Assembly: GCF_003850345.1 (NCBI RefSeq)
Contig: NZ_CP027707.1
Location: forward strand, 4,154,001-4,218,000
DNA: 64,000 bases
From: Pseudomonas chlororaphis subsp. piscium
GTDB lineage: Bacteria > Pseudomonadota > Gammaproteobacteria > Pseudomonadales > Pseudomonadaceae
Direction of reading: 5' to 3'
This document shows, piece by piece, positions 18,912 to 28,400 of this stretch. Under the pieces are notes generated by a model. The model saw only the letters and a program-made list of their open reading frames with translations, was not told where the DNA came from and made no database searches. Position 1 is the stretch's first letter, and each line of letters opens with the position of its first letter. Made by a program: the position numbers and the translations under genes.

Positions 18912-19865
18912 TCAAAACCACTCCTGCCGATCGTTGAATGTCTGGCGAATCAGCGCCACGAGCGCCTGGACTTCCCCCCGCTTGGCCGACTGCGCATGGG
19001 TGCTCAGCCAGGCGCTGCGCTCCATCTTCTGTTGGAACAGCTCGGGGAGCGCGACCAGGTTGTTATCGAGGGCGGTGATGTAGGCAGGCAGTACACCGAC
19101 ACAGGCACCGCGCCTGATCAGTTCCAGGGCCAGCTCATGGCTGGGCACCTGCGCCACTCCCGCGGGTCGCTGGCGGACCATCCGGTTCCAGGGTTCGAGT
19201 GCCGCCACGCTCTGGTACTCACGGACCTGTACCAGCAGGTAATCATCCAGATGCCTGGCCTGGCTGGGTAATGCCGCCTCTCGCGAATAACGCTTGGCGA
19301 CGCAGGCCTGATAGCCGATCCGGGCCAGGACGACGGGCGTGGTGGTCGCGAACCCGGGGTCGGGTCGCGGGCTTCCCGGCTCGGCGAGCCAGAGCATGAT
19401 GTCGACCGGACGCCCCGGATCGCAGGGGCTGGAAGAAACATCCAGGTCCAGGCGCACAGCAGCGTTACGCCGCAGGAATGCCAGCAGATCACGCAGGACC
19501 AGGTCATGCAGCAAGGCGTCTGCCACTGCCAGGCGCACCACGGGCACAGGCGCGCGGCTGGCCTTGGGCAAGGACTCATCGAGCTGCGCCGACAACGACG
19601 CCTGCAGCCTCTGCCCCTTGAGGGTCAGGCTCAGGATGTTTTGCCGGTAGACGAACAGTGGACCGCCGAGGCGTTCCTCCAGCTGTCGCAGCTGCCTGCG
19701 CAACACCGTCGGACTGATATTCAGGCTGCGTGCAGCCTGCTTGAAACACGCACAGCGAGCACTGGTCAGGAAATACTCGGCCACATGCCGGTCAATCAAT
19801 GCAGTCTCCAATGCTCGCGATTCATCGCACATAGGCTGCACATTCAGCTGCCGTTGGTACGGCAT
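18912..19865 (-). CDS. LysR-type transcriptional regulator
   Basis: Up to 317 aa. The N-terminal winged-helix domain is recognisable at residues 27-85 (CFKQAARSLNISPTVLRRQL, then LEERLGGPLFVYR), followed by a substrate-binding domain of about 200 residues. The 19865 start would overlap the upstream DUF2790 gene by 22 bases; an internal ATG at 19832 would leave a 12-base gap and loses nothing conserved, so either may be used. Its location between two porin genes suggests control of an uptake function. The effector is unknown. Confidence 0.82.
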   Translation of the reverse strand: MPYQRQLNVQPMCDESRALETALIDRHVAEYFLTSARCACFKQAARSLNISPTVLRRQLRQLEERLGGPLFVYRQNILSLTLKGQRLQASLSAQLDESLPKASRAPVPVVRLAVADALLHDLVLRDLLAFLRRNAAVRLDLDVSSSPCDPGRPVDIMLWLAEPGSPRPDPGFATTTPVVLARIGYQACVAKRYSREAALPSQARHLDDYLLVQVREYQSVAALEPWNRMVRQRPAGVAQVPSHELALELIRRGACVGVLPAYITALDNNLVALPELFQQKMERSAWLSTHAQSAKRGEVQALVALIRQTFNDRQEWF

Positions 19866-20176
19866 TCCCCGAGCACCTTGTACTCGATGGTGATGAGCTT
19901 GCCCGCCGAGTCCTCATAGGTCATGCGCGAAGGCACGACATTGCAGGACTTGATCGGCGGGGTGACGTTGACCACCTTCTTGATGTCCAGCTCCGTCTCG
20001 TAGGTGTAGTTCTTGACGACCGGCGCCTCCTTGCCCTGTTTCGCCGCATAGGCCGCCATGGCCCGCTCGTTCGCCTGCATGGCACGCTCGAAAGTGCGGT
20101 CGCCGCCGCCTTCGGCCATGGCCAGGGACGACAGGGAAAGTACCAGGGCGGCCATACTCAATTTAAATAACTTCAT
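19844..20176 (-). CDS. DUF2790 secreted protein with PtrA-type N terminus (second copy)
   Basis: A 110-aa protein, same length and layout as the DUF2790 protein at 16675-17007. It has a signal peptide ending near residue 21, EGGGDRTFERAMQ, then YTYETELDIKKVVNVT and two Cys residues (KSCNVVPSRMTYEDS and GECRTNGS). The first 40 residues also resemble the copper-region protein at 11092. It is transcribed just ahead of the LysR gene and away from the OprD porin gene. Function unknown. Confidence 0.78.
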   Translation of the reverse strand: MKLFKLSMAALVLSLSSLAMAEGGGDRTFERAMQANERAMAAYAAKQGKEAPVVKNYTYETELDIKKVVNVTPPIKSCNVVPSRMTYEDSAGKLITIEYKVLGECRTNGS

Positions 20177-20507
20177 GACTGCTTCCTCGTTCCGGTTAGT
20201 TATGCCGAGGATAATCAGCCGCCGCTGTCAGGAAGATCACGTGCAAATTACTTATATGTAATGAACCTCAAGTCGCCTCTTTCCCAAGTGCAAAACCCAT
20301 ACAAAACAAGACTTCCAGCCGCCACGAAAAACAAATTCCAACCTTCAACCTTACTGATTTGTAATAACCGGGTCATCTCAGCGTTATCTGTTGTTTGCAA
20401 CTATCGGCCTTGACTCCAGCCGTTAACCAGACGGTTCGCGAGTACAACTAACAAGAACGCCTCAGGCGACATCAGCTGATAGCTGCCCATATCCAGGAGC
20501 AAACAAC
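20177..20507. other. divergent promoter region
   Basis: A region of 331 bases between the divergently read DUF2790 and OprD genes. Ribosome-binding sites are visible at both edges (CAGGAG before 20508; GAGGAAG before 20176). It is more A/T-rich than the genes. No defined operator is recognised. Confidence 0.45.
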
Positions 20508-21836
20508 ATGCGCATTCAAACCCGTTGGTCCCTGTCCGTGTTTTCCGCGGTACTGGGGCTCGGCCCATTGGCCGTGAACGCGGCGCAGGAGCAGCCCGAA
20601 GGTTTTATCGAAGGCAGCAGCCTCGACGTGCTGGCCCGCAACTTTTACTTCAATCGCGACGATCGCAAGGGCCAGTCCAGCCCCTCCGGCAACAGCTATT
20701 CGGAAGCCTGGACCCAGGGATTGATCGGCAAGTTCGAATCCGGCTTCACCCAGGGCAGCGTCGGTTTCGGCCTCGATGCCTTTGCCATGTACGGCCTCAA
20801 GCTCGACTCCGGCCGCGGCCGCAGCGGTGGTGGCGGATCCTTCGGCGTATTGCCGGAAGACAGCGACAACACGCCCGTTGGCAACTACAGCAAGATCGGC
20901 GGCGCGGCGAAAATGCGCCTGCTCGATACGGTGATCAAGGTCGGCGACGTCTTCCCGAAAACCCCGGTGGTGCACTACGGCGACTCGCGCTTACTGCCGG
21001 AAAGCTTTCGCGGAGCCATCTTCGAGAACACCAGCATCGACGGCCTGAGCCTGCAGGGCGGACGCCTGCACAGCATGAGCCAGCCCGACAGCAGTAGCCT
21101 GCGCGATGGCTTTGCCACCTTCTATGCCGGCAAGGTCGACTCGCCCTGGGTCGCCTACTTCGGCGGCGACTACAGCCTGAACAAGCACCTCAGCTTCAGC
21201 CTCTACAGCAGCCGCCTGAAGGACGCCTGGGACCAGTACTACTTCGGCACCGCGGCCACCTGGCCGATCTCGGACCAGCTCTCGCTGTTCGCCGGGTTCA
21301 ACTATTACAAGGCGGTGGACGAGGGCAAGAAACTGCTCGGCGAATTGAACAACAACATCTGGAGCGCCAAGGTCGGCGCCACTTACGGCGCCCACACCCT
21401 GTCGCTGTCGCACCAACGCAACAACGGCGACGACGACTTCGATTACCTGCGCCAGTCGGATTCGATCTTTCTCGACAACTCGATCCAGTACAACGACTTC
21501 AACTCGCCGAAGGAACGCTCGTGGATGGTCCGCTACGACCTCGACATGCAGCCCCTGGGCATCCCCGGCCTGTCGTTCATGACCCGCTACGGCAAAGGCA
21601 GCAACGCCAATTACAGCAATGCCAACGAGGTGTACATGCGCCGCGACGCGGACGGCAATCCGCTGACCGACCAGCGCCGCTGGGAGCGTGATATCGAAGC
21701 CAAGTACGTGGTGCAGAGCGGCAGCCTCAAGGACCTGTCGCTGCGCATCCGCCAGGCGACCATACGCTCCAGCAGCTTCGAGTCGGACCTGGAGGAGTTT
21801 CGCCTGATCGTCGAATACCCGCTGAGCATTCTTTAA
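20508..21836 (+). CDS. OprD-family outer-membrane porin
   Basis: A 442-aa protein with a signal peptide (residues about 1-26, VNA/AQE). The OprD family is shown by the opening FIEGSSLDVLARNFYFNRD, by EAWTQGLIGKFESGFTQG near residue 65, and by KVGDVFPKTPVV at about 145-157. OprD-type porins let in basic amino acids, peptides, carboxylates or aromatic acids; the substrate class is not clear here. The divergent LysR regulator two genes away could control it. A hairpin follows the stop. Confidence 0.9.
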   Translation: MRIQTRWSLSVFSAVLGLGPLAVNAAQEQPEGFIEGSSLDVLARNFYFNRDDRKGQSSPSGNSYSEAWTQGLIGKFESGFTQGSVGFGLDAFAMYGLKLDSGRGRSGGGGSFGVLPEDSDNTPVGNYSKIGGAAKMRLLDTVIKVGDVFPKTPVVHYGDSRLLPESFRGAIFENTSIDGLSLQGGRLHSMSQPDSSSLRDGFATFYAGKVDSPWVAYFGGDYSLNKHLSFSLYSSRLKDAWDQYYFGTAATWPISDQLSLFAGFNYYKAVDEGKKLLGELNNNIWSAKVGATYGAHTLSLSHQRNNGDDDFDYLRQSDSIFLDNSIQYNDFNSPKERSWMVRYDLDMQPLGIPGLSFMTRYGKGSNANYSNANEVYMRRDADGNPLTDQRRWERDIEAKYVVQSGSLKDLSLRIRQATIRSSSFESDLEEFRLIVEYPLSIL

Positions 21837-21844
21837 GCCCGCGC

Positions 21845-21867
21845 CGGGCGGGTGCGAGGCCCGCCCG
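21845..21867 (+). terminator. hairpin after the OprD porin gene
   Basis: CGGGCGGG (21845-21852) pairs with CCCGCCCG (21860-21867) around a 7-base loop, nine bases after the porin stop. It is G/C-rich without a T tract. Confidence 0.6.
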
Positions 21868-21921
21868 ACGCTAAGACGCTTATGCTCACATCAGCGAGCC
21901 AGACGACCCCATGGAGCAGTC

Positions 21922-22038
21922 AAATACCCACGCCATATCGTGCTCTATCGCGTGGCAAACGACAGTGTGATCGAGATCTTCAAGCTCCCCCATAACGCCA
22001 TGGAGGTGCAGTTGCACTCCTCCCTTCGATACCGGTGA
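21922..22038 (+). pseudogene. C-terminal remnant of a ParE/RelE-type toxin
   Basis: The plus frame through 21931 reads RHIVLYRVANDSVIEI then HNAMEVQLH and stops at 22036-22038. This resembles the last 35 residues of ParE toxins (RHVVFYR...V.I.RVLH..MD...H). No start, upstream part or antitoxin gene is visible, so it is a fragment. It lies between the OprD terminator and the edge of the biosynthetic cluster. Confidence 0.5.
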
Positions 22039-22107
22039 TTCACTTGTCACTCGAGGAACTCCGGATCGGTGGGTACAACGTATAGGTATCTATAGGACGA
22101 AGACCGC

Positions 22108-22468
22108 TTAATGCCCCCGACTCAATCTCACACTGGTTTCGGTCTCGTCCCCAGAAGTCAGATTTACGGGGGCTGTCAGCAGCTCACCACCAGGCTCACC
22201 CTGGATCAACGGCGCGTAACGATTGTAGAACGCCTAGTTGTAGCAAACACTCTCGCGGCTAACGCCATCATCCCAGTTGATCGACCAGGTCATCAGTCCC
22301 TTGATGGAGTGGTCCGCGGCATCGAGACGCTTGAACGCACTTACTGCCGCAGCAGGATCAATCACATAGCCAGTGGCCGCAGCGACAAGGTCGCCCATCG
22401 CCAGCGTCGCGCCTGATTTTTCCAGACTGTCCTCAATGGAAGCAAAGGTTCCTGCTTTGTGTTCATGA
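22108..22468 (-). pseudogene. C-terminal remnant of a GH18-type chitinase
   Basis: Directly after the giant NRPS stop, the minus strand has an open frame reading SLEKSGATLAMGDLVAAATG, then FKRLDAADHSIKGLM, then TWSINWDDGVSRESV. This ends like family-18 chitinases, in which the last strand carries a conserved Trp in TWSINWD. A TAG at 22234-22236 interrupts it, and the same frame continues AFYNRYAPLIQ to a TAA at 22108. No catalytic DxxDxDxE motif is present because the N-terminal part is missing. I read it as the surviving end of a gene cut when the cluster arrived. Confidence 0.5.
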
Positions 22469-25400
22469 TCATTCTCCCTGATCTTTTTGCGCTGAAACGA
22501 CACGAATGGCATTGTCCCCAGTGGGCTGCTGTTGCAGATTGCGCAGCACCTCCGTAAGTCTGCGTACAAACGGATAGCGCATGATGCCAATGTGGTCTCC
22601 TGGTAGACGGATCACCGCTATATCGCCCGCAACAGCCTTACGCCATCCATTAATGAGTTCGTCTCTGTCAATACCGTCTTTGTCGTCGTTGGCAACAATG
22701 AGACTCATTGGGCCTGGGTAAAGCGTCGTAAGATGGTAATCGGCAAGTGAATGGGCGATGAATGCGCGCACGCGGTTTGCGAACTCGGAAAGTTCCAACT
22801 CTTCCGGCACGGCGCCAGCAGCAACCAGACGAGTGTGCAGAAGTTCAACTTGCCGCACGTCGTCAAGCCGGTGGAATTCGCTTTCTTCGAACGCCAGATC
22901 AGCCCCGGTAAGTTGTGCAAAACTGTTGCCGATCTCTGCGGCCCAGCGGCTGTTTGGCCAACTCCGCTTCATTGTTGTTTGCTGCTCCGTTTGGCCCGGC
23001 GGAATGCTATCGACCACTGCGAGCAGCGTGACCTGCTCATCTTGGCTAGCTAGTCGTCGCGCGATCTCGAAGGCAATCAGGCCACCGAAAGAGTGACCGC
23101 CCAGTCGGTATGGGCCATGAGGCTGGACACGGCGGATATCGACGATCAGTTCGCTGGCAATCGCTTCAACGCGTGTCGTATCGTCAGTTACTTCATCAGC
23201 TCCCGTCAGATGCATCCCCCAGACCCTAAACGTGCCGGCCAACTCGCCGGCAAGGGCGTGCAGATACGGCACATGCCCGCCGGCACCAGGTGCGAAGAAC
23301 AGCGGTGGCGCGTCGGATGGCGTAGACAGTGCAAACAGGGCCCCCACTTGAGTAATAACGTCCTCATCGCTGGCGTTGACGAGCCGGGCCTGTTCGCCAA
23401 TCGTCATCGCCATCAGAAGGCGCGCAGCCATGCCCTGATCAAGCCCAAATACCTGACCCGCACGCGAACAGACCCTCAACATCAGCAGCGAATCGCCTCC
23501 TAGTTCGAAGAAGTGGTCGTTACGGCCGACACGCGCCAGCCCCAGTAGATCCTGCCAGATCTGTGCCAGGGTGGTTTCCATCTCGCCCGCCGGCGCCTGA
23601 TAACCGCGAGTTGCCACCGCTGTCAGATCCGGTGCCGGCAGCGCCTGGCGGTCAAGTTTGCCATTGGGGGTGAGCGGGAAAGCCTCCAGCGTCACGAAGG
23701 CGCTGGGCAACATGTACTCGGCCAGTTGCCGAGCAAGCTGCTGACGCAGTTCGGCGGGAGCAATCTCAACACCGGTTTGCGGCAGTACATAAGCCACCAG
23801 ACGCTTGTCGCCCGGTACGTCCTCGCGGGGAATAACCACGGCGTCGCGTACGCCCTCGCAGCGCGCCAGTGCTGCTTCAATTTCCCCCAGCTCGATACGG
23901 AAGCCGCGCAGCTTGACCTGGAAGTCGTTGCGACCGAGGTACTCGATGGTGCCGTCAGGTAGCCAGCGGCCGAGGTCACCAGTCTTGTACATGCGGGCGT
24001 GCGGGTCAGCGCAGAACGGGTCGTCAATAAAGCGTTCGGCGGTCAGCTCCGGACGGTTGAGATAACCGCGCGCAACCCCAGCGCCGGCAATATGAAGCTC
24101 ACCGGCCACGCCGAGTGGTGTAGGTTGTCCGTGCTGGTCGAGTAGGTATGCGCGCAGGTCAGGCAGCGGTTTACCGATCAGACTGCCGTGTCCTGCGGCG
24201 ATGTCGGCGTCTGTCAGTTCTCGATAGGTAGCATGGATGGTTATCTCGGTTATGCCATACATATTGACCAGACGTGTCTGCTGGGTTGCATTGCGCGCAA
24301 CCCAAGGAGCCAATATAGGAAATTCCAACGCTTCCCCACCGAAGATAATGCAGCGTAGCGCATGCGGTGTCGCATCTTGTGCAGGAATCAACTGGCGGAA
24401 AGCACTAGGCGTTTGATTTAGCACTGTCACCTGTTCTCGACACAGCAGCGCATAGAAATCCAGCGGTGAACGGGCACATGCCGTTGACACGATAACGAGT
24501 CTCCCCCCATAGGATAGGGCTGCCCACAGCTCCCACACTGAGAAATCGAATGCGAAAGAATGGAATAGGGTCAACACATCGTTATCATCAAACTGGAAAT
24601 CTACTTGCGTGGCGGCTAACAGACGAGTCACATTCCGATGCTCAACCATAACGCCCTTGGGCTGCCCGGTGGAGCCCGAGGTGTAGATCACATACGCCAG
24701 GTGGCGCGCAGTCAGCCCCATCGCCCCAGCATCGGGGTTGCTGTCCGCCAGCTCCTCGATAGCCGGGTTTTGAACATCAAGCAGCACCGTAGGCAATGTG
24801 GGGCCCGACTCATCGATCAACGAGCGCTGGGTTAACAGCGCCACCGGCGCCGCATCGGCCAGCATGTATGCCCGTCGTTCGGCCGGGTAGTCCGGATCCA
24901 GCGGCACATAGGCCCCGCCAGCCTTGAGGATAGCGAGCAGGCCCACGACCATTTCCGGGCTGCGCTCGACGCACAGGGCCACCCGGTCGTCGGGACGTAC
25001 CCCCAGGGCGATCAGGTGATGGGCCAGGCGGTTGGCGCGACGATTGAGCTCACCATAGCTCAGGGTCTGCTGCTCGAATACCAGCGCGGTCGCGGTGGGA
25101 TTGCGTTGCGCCTGGGCCTCGAACAGTTGATGGATCAACGCGTCCTGCGGGAAATCGCTCTGGGTAGCGTTGAAGCCGTACAGCAGTTGCTGACGTTCTT
25201 CTGGCGGTACGACTGGCAGGCTCAGGGCGGCCCGTTCTGGCTCGTTAGCCAAGGCATCAACCAGTCCCGTGATCGCGGTGGCCAGGTAGGCAGCCATCCG
25301 TGCCGGATCGACGCCCTCCACCGTTTGAGCCGTCAGGCTGAAGCCCTCCCCCAGATCGTCCACCGAGACGGTAAACGGGTAGTTGGTGCGCTCCTCCGAG

Positions 25401-28400
25401 CTCAACAGGCGGATGCCTTCCCAGTTCATATCCGAACCGCCGGCGACACTGTGGCGGTAGTTGAGCAAGGCGCTGAACAATGGCAGCGGCAGGGCCACGC
25501 CGCTGCAGCGCTGGGCCAGCGCCAGGGGGGCCTGTTCGTGTTCGAGCAGCGCCATCAGCTCACGGTAAGTGGCCAGCACCACATCCTGTACGCCACGCCC
25601 GGCAAGGGCAATGCGCAGCGGCAGGGTGTTGATGAACAACCCCATCGCCCGCTCGGCGCCGGCATAACCCTGCAGACGACCCAGCAATACCGTGCCAAAG
25701 ACCACGTCGTCACGGCCGCTGGTCTGGGCCAGCACCTGCGCCCAGGCGACATGGAACAGCACCCCCGGGCTGACCCCGAGCCGGCGCGCCTGGCTACGGA
25801 TCGCCTGTGCCAACTCGGCCGGCAGCGGCAGCTGGGCTTCGGTCACTGCCTGGCCGTCGCCCTGGACCTCGAGCCTGCCGAAGGGAGCGGTCGGCTCGTC
25901 AACATCAGCCAGCCGCTCGCGGAAGTAAGTCTCGTGCACCGCGTCCGGCACGCTCCGGGTCTGAGCGATGAAGTTGCGGTAAGGCAATGCCGCCGGCAAC
26001 GCCTCGCCGCGCCCCTGCAGGACCTCGGTCACTTCGCTCACGATCTGCTCCAGCGTCAGATGGTCGCCCACCAGGTGGTGGAAGCTCAGCGCCAGCAGCC
26101 ATTCGTCTTGCGTCGGATCCTGGGCGATGTCCAGGGCGAACAGCGGCGCGCGGTTCAGCTCGAGGCGCCGCCGACGCGGGTCGGTGTGCGCCGCCAGTTG
26201 CGCAGGCACATCGCCGGGCTGTATGGGGTAGAAGGTCTCGATGTGCAGGTGCGCCTGTCGCCAGACCACCTGCACCGGCTGCGCCAAGCCCTGCCAGCAG
26301 GCGGCGGTACGCAGGATGTCGTGACGGTTGATGACCTGTTGCAGGGCGCAGAGGAAGGCATCAAGACGCGCACGGCTGTCGAAGGCCATCAGGCTGCGCA
26401 GCAGATAGGCGTCGCCGCGCTGTTGCAGCAGATGATGGAACAGAATGCCTTCCTGCAACGGCGCCAGCGGATAGATGTCCTGCACATTGGCCGCGCCACC
26501 GGGGACTGCGCCGACGATAACGTCGATCTCGTCCTCTGTCAGGGTCACCAGCGGCAGCATGTCCGGGGTGATGGCGCTGCAGCCCACGGGGATAAGGTTG
26601 TCGGGGACCACGAACGCGGAAGCATGGTCCTGGTGGGCGCTGATGGCCTGGGCCATATCAGCGAGGGCCGGCGAAGAAAACACCGTACGGACCGCCAGCG
26701 TCAAGCCGAGCTCGCGCAGCCGTTCGATCAGGCTGACGCCGAGCAGGGAATGGCCGCCGAGTTCGAAGAAGTTGTCGTAGCGGCCGACACGCGCCAGCCC
26801 CAGCAGGTCTTGCCAGATCTGCGCCAGGGTGGTCTCTGTCTCGCCCACCGGGGCTTCATAATGGCGGGTGACCAGCGCCGACAAATCCGGTGCCGGCAAT
26901 GCCTTGCGGTCAACTTTTCCGTTTGAAGTTAAAGGCACACGGTCAAGCGACATAATTGATGCAGGCAGCATGTAGGGCGGTAGCCGAAGTGCCAGCGCTT
27001 CGCGGATTGCGGGAATGTTCAATACCCTGTCAGCGAGGGGCACAACATAGGCTGCGATCGTCTGGCGTTCACAGTGCTCGGCAATCATCACTACACCGCG
27101 TTCGACACCGGGTGCCGCCGCCAGCGCAGCTTCTATCTCCCCCAACTCGATGCGGAAACCGCCAATCTTGACCTGATCGTCCACTCGCCCCAGGAATTCA
27201 AGGTTACCATCGGTGAGTACGCGCGCGCTGTCACCGGTGCGGTACATCTGTTCGCCAGGCTTGTATGGATCGTCAAGGAAGCGGTAAGCAGTCAGGTCTG
27301 GCTGAGCAAGGTAGCCACGAGCGACGCCAGTACCGGCGATCCAAAGATCGCCAGGCACACCGATAGGCAATGCTTGCAACGAGGATGACAGCACGTAGAG
27401 GCGCTGGCCTGGAAGATGCCGGCCATAGGGTACGAAGATGGCGTCAGGCTTAAGGTGGCTTGTGTCGTAGTAGCACGACCAGATCGCTGCCTCAGTCGCA
27501 CCACCGAGAGCGATCACATGAAGATCGGAAGTTGAAGCCTCGCGGATACGCGTGGGCAGGTTGATCGGAACGCGGTCGCCGCTCAGCATCACCAGTTTCA
27601 GTGACGGTGGTAATTTCCGTCCACTTTGTTGGCATTCGAGCAGCAGTAGCTCCATCACCGCCGGAACAGACTCCCAGACCGTTGCCTGTTCACGCTCCAT
27701 CATATCTAGCCAGACGCACGGCTCGACGTCCGCGGATTCAGGCGCAAGCACGACTGCAGCACCGGCCGCGAATGCGCCGAAGAAATCAAATACCGACAGA
27801 TCGAATCCCGCTGACGATACACATAACAACCGGTCGGAAGGGCCTATCCTGTAAAGCCGGAGAATGGCCTCGATGGTCAGTGAGGCCGCGCGATGACTGA
27901 CCATCACACCCTTTGGCTTGCCAGTGGAACCGGAGGTGAACATCACATAGGCGAGATCGTCGGGCACAACCGCTGGCAGCATGGCGTCGGCAGTTTGGTC
28001 GATAAGAATCACTCGTGCGCAAACGCCGTCGATCGAAGCTGCCAGTTCGCGAGTGGTTAGCACATAATCGACAATAACCAGCAGATCACGCATGCGTTCC
28101 GGTGGCATTGCCGGATCGACAGGTACATAGGCGCAACCCGCTAACATCACGCCCGAGTAAGCGGCGATTGCACACACCGAGCGCGGCAGCAGTACCGCAA
28201 CCGGCACGCGATGCGCGTCTGCCGCTGCGATCGCGCCAGCGATGCGGCGTGTTTCTGCGGCCAGCTCGCCATAATTCATACTGCCCTCAACGCCGATGAT
28301 CGCAGGCGCGAGTGGGGAGAGTGTCGCGTGACGCTCTATACCGGTGTGCAGTAGATAACCGTCACCGGCCGGCGGCGTAGCGTTCCAGTCGTAGATTAGA

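Noticed and set aside
25016-26926. 636-aa plus-strand frame opposite the giant NRPS, with shorter relatives at 29147-30433, 31478-32287 and 32396-33682
   Set aside because: They are antisense mirror frames of the repeated C domains, recur only because the modules repeat, and resemble no protein family. Low stop frequency is expected opposite G+C-rich genes.
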